A stretch of DNA of 64,000 nt, from the NCBI GenBank assembly GCA_905250115.1, contig CAJNOI010000061.1, positions 124,001 through 188,000 on the forward strand. The letters are read 5' to 3'. The position numbers were made by a program, and so were the translations under genes. How positions within the stretch are numbered: the stretch's first letter is position 1; each line of letters starts with the position of its first letter. The notes under the pieces were generated by a model, which worked only from the letters and a program-made list of their open reading frames with translations, had not been told where the DNA came from and did not search any database. This DNA is from Adineta steineri. Taxonomy: Eukaryota > Rotifera > Eurotatoria > Adinetida > Adinetidae. Shown here piece after piece: positions 57,812 to 64,000 of this stretch.

Positions 57812-58951
57812 ATGTTGTGTTTAAACAGTAGTCACTGTCAAAATGGAAATCGATGTCTATTCGGTTTTTGTATTTATCCTAAAGAAAACTATTTTACTGA
57901 TCAGTATACTATTCATTCCAATGCATTAATTCTTCCTATAATTGGAGCAACACATCATGATCTTCCATCATTATGGCATATGTATATATGGATTTTCATT
58001 ATTTTGGCTCTAATTGGATTATTAAATAATATCTTTGCATTGATGACATTTATTCGTGATCGTATTCGATATACAACATTTGGAATTTATCTAATTATCT
58101 ATTCTATATGTAGTTTATTGTTAATGATTTTAATTTTAACAAACGTTCTAACTGCTATTTATTATGATAAATATATATTTCGTTTATGGGCATGTCATGG
58201 ATATCCATATTTATCTCTTAATATGGTTTATACAAGTACTTTAATAAGTGCTGCTATTGCAATTGAAAATATTTTAATAAAATGTTTCAATTTTGATAAA
58301 TTTCGTTCACGTAAATCATCTTTATTTATTTCATTATTCATATTTCTTATTGTTTCAATATCAAATCTTGATAAAATATTTTCACGTTATTTAATAACTG
58401 ATCAATCGAATAATCTCTATTGTGTATATGATAAATATACATATAAACCATGGTCAAACATTATGTTTTTCTTTTGTATAATCTTTCCATGTTTTATTCA
58501 TTTAATATGTATAATACGTATTCTATCAATAAAAGTAAAAGAAAATTTCATTCAACGAATATTTGCTTATCAAAATTATATGGTACCATCATTATTTATT
58601 ATATTATGTATATTTTTACATGGTTTATATCGTTATATAATTGATTTTAATTTATTTAATTCATCAACATTTATAATTCGTTTACATATTGGATTTATTT
58701 TTCTTCTCTATGCACCACAAATATTAACATATATGATTTATGTTCTACCAAATGATTTTTATGTGCGAGAATTTTATCAAATATGGTTTTATAGAAAATT
58801 ATGTTGTTGTTTTTATAATAAACGACGACATATACAAGAATTTGAAGTTATACATCGATTATGGCAAAGACGAACATCATTAGAAACAGTTAAGACAATA
58901 ACAAATCTTGATGATACATGTGTTGACAGTGAATTTTATAAGAAAACTTAA
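57812..58951 (+). CDS. G-protein-coupled receptor with Cys-rich N-terminus, intronless, 379 aa
   Basis: A single exon. The N-terminus CLNSSHCQNGNRCLFGFCIYP holds four Cys in an EGF/knottin-like spacing and is not preceded by a signal peptide. Seven hydrophobic helices follow, from MYIWIFIILALIGLLNNIFA to FIFLLYAPQILTYMIYVLPN. TM3 is followed by AIENILIKCFNFDKF in place of the usual DRY motif. The C-terminal tail begins with FYRKLCCCFYNKRR, a likely palmitoylated Cys cluster. The topology fits class A, but canonical motifs are eroded, as in lineage-specific chemoreceptor families. It is divergent in position and sequence from the GPCR at 55762-56700. Ligand unknown. Confidence 0.75.
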   Translation: MLCLNSSHCQNGNRCLFGFCIYPKENYFTDQYTIHSNALILPIIGATHHDLPSLWHMYIWIFIILALIGLLNNIFALMTFIRDRIRYTTFGIYLIIYSICSLLLMILILTNVLTAIYYDKYIFRLWACHGYPYLSLNMVYTSTLISAAIAIENILIKCFNFDKFRSRKSSLFISLFIFLIVSISNLDKIFSRYLITDQSNNLYCVYDKYTYKPWSNIMFFFCIIFPCFIHLICIIRILSIKVKENFIQRIFAYQNYMVPSLFIILCIFLHGLYRYIIDFNLFNSSTFIIRLHIGFIFLLYAPQILTYMIYVLPNDFYVREFYQIWFYRKLCCCFYNKRRHIQEFEVIHRLWQRRTSLETVKTITNLDDTCVDSEFYKKT

Positions 58952-61087
58952 TGTAAGTTTTTTTTCAAGTTGAAATTACTTGTCTTTTAATAAAAGAAAA
59001 TTTAAAGAAACTATTGTTAGATTTGTTGTTTTTGGAGAGTCTCTGATCTTTCTGAAGTGATCAACATCGTTCTTTGTTTACGTTTAATACAGCAATTGAC
59101 TATCTCATCAATATTGTCCTAATAAAAACGACTTTGTAATATTGACTAGTATGAAAACATGAGTTGTTTTTGTTTTTCGATAATTATCTTTTCAATGAGT
59201 AGTTGTTATTGAAAAATTTTGTCAGCTGCATATGAGTTTATGATACTATTAATTATCTTATGGGAAGAAAGAAAGAGAGTAATGGTGACAAACACATGTG
59301 ATACTACTATACACCCACATTCTCACGCAAATATTCTCAAGATAAATGATTACTTTGTTGAATATGTATTTCTACAATCAAAATAAACCGCATATCTAAC
59401 TGTCGAGTAACTACAGATATGGTTATTATAAGCAAGATTTCAAGAAAAAAAATATCTTTAATCATCGCTATATATTGCGTCGTTAGATAAAAGGAAAAAT
59501 CTAATTTATGTTTTGAATATATTAAATTAGAATGTAGTGGTACTTGAACATCTTCTCTACTGAGCGAATATAAAAGAATTATTACATTATACTTTGATCA
59601 TTTCTTGCTACTAAACACTTGGTTATATAATATATAATGATAGTAAACGATGTTTCCTTTTTTTCTACATCATACACTCAAGACAATTAATCTCTATCTG
59701 AAGTTTTAAATGGAAATATAAAATAATAAGTGCATGTGCATAAATAGTAAGTTTTAGTTTCGATTGATATTTGAGTCTATCATATATATGTTAAATTTGG
59801 AATGAGCGAGACAATATGATGTGTATAAAATCATGTCTGTCAAGGCAGCAGCTGAAAATACATCCCGAAGTAAATAGTATTACACTAGAATGAAAGACAT
59901 TTTTTATTTTATTCAAATCAATATACTAACAAACGCATACTTGCAATTTATAACAAATATCTATAAATACCATTAGTAATTTTAAAAATTACTCTATTGA
60001 CGATGCCGGAAGTTTTAGATATGATTATATTAATTCGGTATACTCTTTTCAGCAATTTTGATTTAATTTATCTCGAAGAGATTGTCATAAGAGGATTATT
60101 TCAGATGAAAATGATAAATAATAAATAGTAAGAAAAGATAGAGATCGTACAAATCGTTTACATTCATCTTTTTGCAATCATGCCTCACAAATTGTTATCG
60201 ACATCATCATTGCGTATTGTCTCTTTAATTTAAACGATTAAACCATTAAGTTGTGACGAATCTATTTGTCACATGTCATACTAAATTATGTAGAATTATG
60301 AAAAACTGCTAGAAATCGAATCAATAATACATAACTAAAATAAACGACATTTTCACACGAATTCGAAATGTAGGCAAAAAAATTTTCATCGTACGATTTA
60401 AAATATTTGCACAATCATCTAATACTTCTATATAATAAAAATCAAGTTATATCCAGTTTCATCCGACATACTTTTTGAAATTGACAAAATAGTTTAAAAG
60501 ATATAATTACAAAAAAATTTAATATTTACGTCTTTTAATAATAAAGTTTTTGAAATCATAACAAATATTTTTTTATAAAATAATAAATTAAACGGATTTG
60601 TTTTCATCTATTCAGAGCAAATATTTACGTTAAAATTACTTTTTATCAGCCATATGTCAATATTTCTCATAAGATATAACAGTCTTTGTTGATCCTTAAA
60701 AAAAACATATTTACGAGTATGAAACCTATATTCAAAAACAAAAGACTCGATTATCAGTGCAAATATACCTTATCTCTATAGTAAAACACTATAAGAGTAG
60801 TATATCAAAAAGGTCGAGGTTTTATTTTCTTGCATCAATTTTATTGGTAATGTTAAACAATAATTAAACAAAAACAAAACGAGGAAAAAGAAATCATTCT
60901 TGACATTACACCATGTGATAAATTCATGTAAAAAATATTTTTTTTTATCACTAAATAGAGATAAAAAACAAAGTTGGATCATTCTCGAGATTAATTAACT
61001 AAATCTAAAGGATATTTAAAATAATAACGTTGGACGGAAGATTTTAAACTAAAAGGATAGGAAAAAAGAAGAAAAATGATCGTTCAT
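58952..61087. other. 2.1-kb spacer with no gene seen
   Basis: Convergent 3' flanks of the GPCR (+) and SLC17 gene (-). AT-rich, with A/T homopolymers. No coding, RNA or transposon signature found. Confidence 0.5.
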
Positions 61088-62865
61088 TCAAATTTTTTCA
61101 TTCATAGGCATTGCTTCTTCATCATGTAATTTTTCTTCTTGTTTAGCACTATTATCAACTGCTTGAAATTTCGCCCATTTTCTTGGTATAGCTGAACCAA
61201 ATAGAAGATAAACTACACCACCAATAACATAAACAATACCAAACATAATATACAATTTTCTCCATTGTTCTAATATTGGTTCTTTAACAATCATTCCAGC
61301 AACTATATTTCCAATTAAACCAGCTAAAGATGCAAATGTATTAGCAATACCAAATATAACACCGGAATAAGCAGGAACAATATCTGCAAAATTTACGATA
61401 TAACCACTACCATAACCAAGACCTGTAAGATAAATAAACATATATTTCAATAAATCAAATTAATATATATATGAAATCTTACCAGAACTTGCAAGAAAAA
61501 TAAGAACAGTAATAACACCTAGTACCTGTTGAGATTGATCGCAAAAACAAAGTGATACCATGCATAAAGCAGGTAGAAATGATGTTAATGAATTAAATAA
61601 TTTTCTTGCACTTGTTAATGTCAATATATTTGCACGAACAAGATGATCAGTTGCAATACCTATAAAAAGAATTGTTTTGTTTTTTATATAACAGGCAAAC
61701 AATTTTTATATAGTTGTTTTTAATTACCTGATGATAAACTACTTAATAGTGTAAGAAAAAATCCAAATGCTAATATATAACCAGTATTTTGTGGTGAGAT
61801 ACGTAAAAGTTGATTGAGAATTTTACCAAAATTTGTTAAAAAGAAAAATAAACCAAATAAATTTGCAATATGTGTTATCATTAAAGCATTTAATGGTTTT
61901 GATGTTACAATATTTTTCCATGGTATTGATGCCAATGACATGGTACGTTTCTTTCCAGTACTACCAGTTAACTTACATATATATTCTCGTTCATGAGCAC
62001 TAATTGTTTTATGATGATTTGGTGCATCGGCTGTCAATGTCACCCACAATATAAACCATATAAAACCAAGAAGACTCGAGACAAAAAATAGATACATCCA
62101 GCCTGAAGCTAAATATCGACAGAATATTCCACCAGTCAACATTGTTAACGATGTTCCAAGATGTGTACCACAAAAACCAATTGATGCCAGTGTACTTCTT
62201 TCTTGTGGAACAGCCCATAGGGACCAAAGAGCAACTGTTGCTGGAAAAAGTACACCATGAGCAAGACCAATTATAAATCGAAGAATAAGTATAAGAATAA
62301 ATTGTGTACTTGACATCATATACATAATTGTTAAAGCTAATGTAGCTAATGAACTAGTACCAAGAGAACCTGCATAAACCCATTTAGCACCTATACTTGT
62401 TGCTAACCATCCACCTAATTATCAAAATTTACATATAGATTATTATGTAAAGAAAAAAACAATATTTTTATATTCACCTGGTACCTGAGTAAAGATATAG
62501 CCAGCCCAATATCCACCGAGAAGAATTTGTTGGTGTAACTCAGTCCAAAAAAATTGTTTCTCTTCAAACATACCACCTTTTTCTATAGGTGCACTGATAG
62601 GTTTTATTGTTGTTGATTGATCAATTATATACCTTGATGAAGGATATGTTGGTGTTACTGTATGATTTGAAAATAATATACGACTATTGTCAATTGGTTT
62701 CGTACGATTAACCATACATACAATAGCAATTGGTAAATTTACACGCTGAGAATATTGAACGATAAAAGCAAAAAAGACGAGTAATGCTAGTGTGAAGCGT
62801 GTTGATGGAATAAAACGAGGTGGGGCTTGACCATCAACAAGTACTACCGACTTTTCAGTGGCCAT
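61088..62865 (-). CDS. SLC17-family anion transporter (sialin/vesicular glutamate transporter type), 528 aa
   Basis: Four exons (62865-62478, 62414-61728, 61659-61483, 61422-61088) join in phase 1. It is a 12-helix major facilitator. Helix 1 is followed by the family mark YSQRVNLPIAIVCMVN, then a luminal loop with N-glycosylation sites (NRT, NHT). Helix 4 carries RFIIGLAHGVLFPATVALWS then LWAVPQERS, which is the SLC17 signature with its essential Arg, and HLGTSLTMLTGGIFC follows. The C-terminal tail is acidic. Relatives use proton or voltage gradients to move sialic acid, glutamate, urate or phosphate across lysosomal, synaptic-vesicle or plasma membranes. I lean to the sialin (SLC17A5) branch because the vesicular-glutamate-specific residues are not evident. 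Confidence 0.92.
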
Positions 62866-64000
62866 TTTTAGATATTAAACTAAAAATTTCTAAAAAAAAA
62901 TACTTTTATATATATATATATCGTTATCTCGATATAAGCATAAACACGCACACTCCCTTATTATTTAATGTCATAAACAAAGAAGAAGAAGTAACATGGT
63001 ATTATGTTCTTTCCTTTTTTCTACTTTCTTCTATTCATCGTATATAGACACAGATTGAGAGAGGAAATATTTTTTCTTTCTCTCAAGATAACATTACTGA
63101 GTATTACATGCTCTTTTTCTCTCTCTATCCTTATGCCATTCTTGTCTTTCCAGAGTAAAAAAAAAAAGAATGTATGCAACCATTCTATAGCAGCAGGGTC
63201 ACAAAAAATGCATACACTGTATGTCAGTTAGGATGAAACAGAGGCTTTATATTTTCTTTTCGGTCTGTCTCTTTTCTTTACTTCTGATTATTTCATTTGA
63301 CACATATAAAAAAAGAGAGAGAGGCGAGAGCACATATTTTTGTATTCAACTATTAGTAACCTTGAAATCAATATGTGTCGTCTTACATAAGAAATTCGAT
63401 CATTGACAAAAATTATTGTACCTATTGAAAACATGATAAGAAATCAAAATTATTAAAAGATATATTAAAATTAATCTCTATGAGTCTTTACATTCATTTA
63501 TAATAAAAAAATACGATAGAGAGTACAACTATATTAAAAAGTATTGTTTTGTACATTCCTACACGTTGCTTTCAAAATGATAAGAATATATCTCGACATT
63601 TATGTCGGATTTTTTGATAAGAATATTAATTGAATATTTATTTTCTCTTTGGTTTTTTTAATATGTTTATCATTTATCCTGGATTAGTTTTCACAAGATT
63701 CATATTTCTTTACTCATTTATAATCGTTAGAGCAATTAATAAATAGAAATAGAGAATAATTAATATCATTTTGAGTTGTCAGAATGCACATGAAATCAAA
63801 TTCTGTTATCAACTGATTGATATATCTTCTTTTAAATCGTTTTTGCATACATTCATTACTAGTTTATTGTGTTTGACAATTTTATTACCATGTAATTAGC
63901 TCTTTTTCTGGATGACTGCAATATACATAGAAGAGTCATAAAAATTATTTTCCTCTTCTATTTATTAACACAAAAGATGTGCAAACTAATGAGTAGTTTA
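62866..64000. other. Right-end spacer
   Basis: Promoter side of the SLC17 gene with TA and pyrimidine runs, then AT-rich DNA to the window edge. No gene supported. Confidence 0.5.

Noticed and set aside
60776-60982. Phe/Leu-rich minus ORF at 60.8 kb and similar frames to 61 kb
   Set aside because: AT-driven composition and no homology-like motif; treated as spacer.

Overview
The window looks like nuclear DNA of a bdelloid rotifer (Rotaria/Adineta type). It is very AT-rich and gene-dense. Almost every gene is cut by short (about 45-70 nt) GT-AG introns. Ordinary animal genes (CNOT9, mitochondrial ATP synthase subunit c, Argonaute, an SLC17 carrier, LITAF, CDF) sit among genes of bacterial type that now carry introns. 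TGTGGG-type repeats resemble the telomere repeat I recall for Adineta. The taxonomic call is inference; no marker gene is present. There are two assembly gaps: 10 N at 2677-2686 and 100 N at 21953-22052.

Layout. 1-9.2 kb: 3' end of a probable ubiquitin protease (+), then on the minus strand a LITAF-domain protein, a tRNA-Glu apparently duplicated by a faulty join, a Mn-type CDF transporter and a probable ATP-grasp protein. 9.2-15.4 kb: one long coiled-coil gene of about 29 exons (-). 16.4-22.9 kb: a repeat-rich accessory block. It holds a directly repeated ~300-bp segment, a small CxxC/CxxC protein, two hAT-like non-autonomous transposons with perfect 8-bp target duplications, telomere-like tracts and a bacterial-style Kelch gene broken by a gap. 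22.9-25.8 kb: a secreted, cysteine-rich, three-repeat, probably GPI-anchored protein with a mucin-like stalk. 28.3-30.6 kb: two tandem MscL mechanosensitive-channel genes, each with an intron, followed by a charged helical-repeat protein. 31-37.2 kb (-): CNOT9, a four-EF-hand protein, an unknown membrane protein and ATP synthase subunit c. 37.8-42.7 kb (+): a sorbosone-dehydrogenase-like enzyme and an unknown Ser/Asn-rich protein. 46.4-50.1 kb (+): an Argonaute with a complete catalytic tetrad but an apparent 1-nt frameshift near its C-terminus. 51.7-54 kb (-): a DUF1647-like Golgi protein with a 178-bp hAT-like insertion in an intron. 55.8-59 kb: two single-exon GPCRs. 61-62.9 kb (-): an SLC17 transporter.

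The genes do not form an operon or pathway. The most striking unit is the tandem MscL pair. MscL is a bacterial emergency valve that opens on osmotic downshock. Intron-bearing, lineage-duplicated copies in an animal that may be desiccation-tolerant suggest a role in surviving rehydration (inference). Other likely or possible foreign genes are the sorbosone dehydrogenase, the Kelch protein and the ATP-grasp-like protein. Several coding-looking orphan exons in the spacers suggest decayed or unannotated genes.
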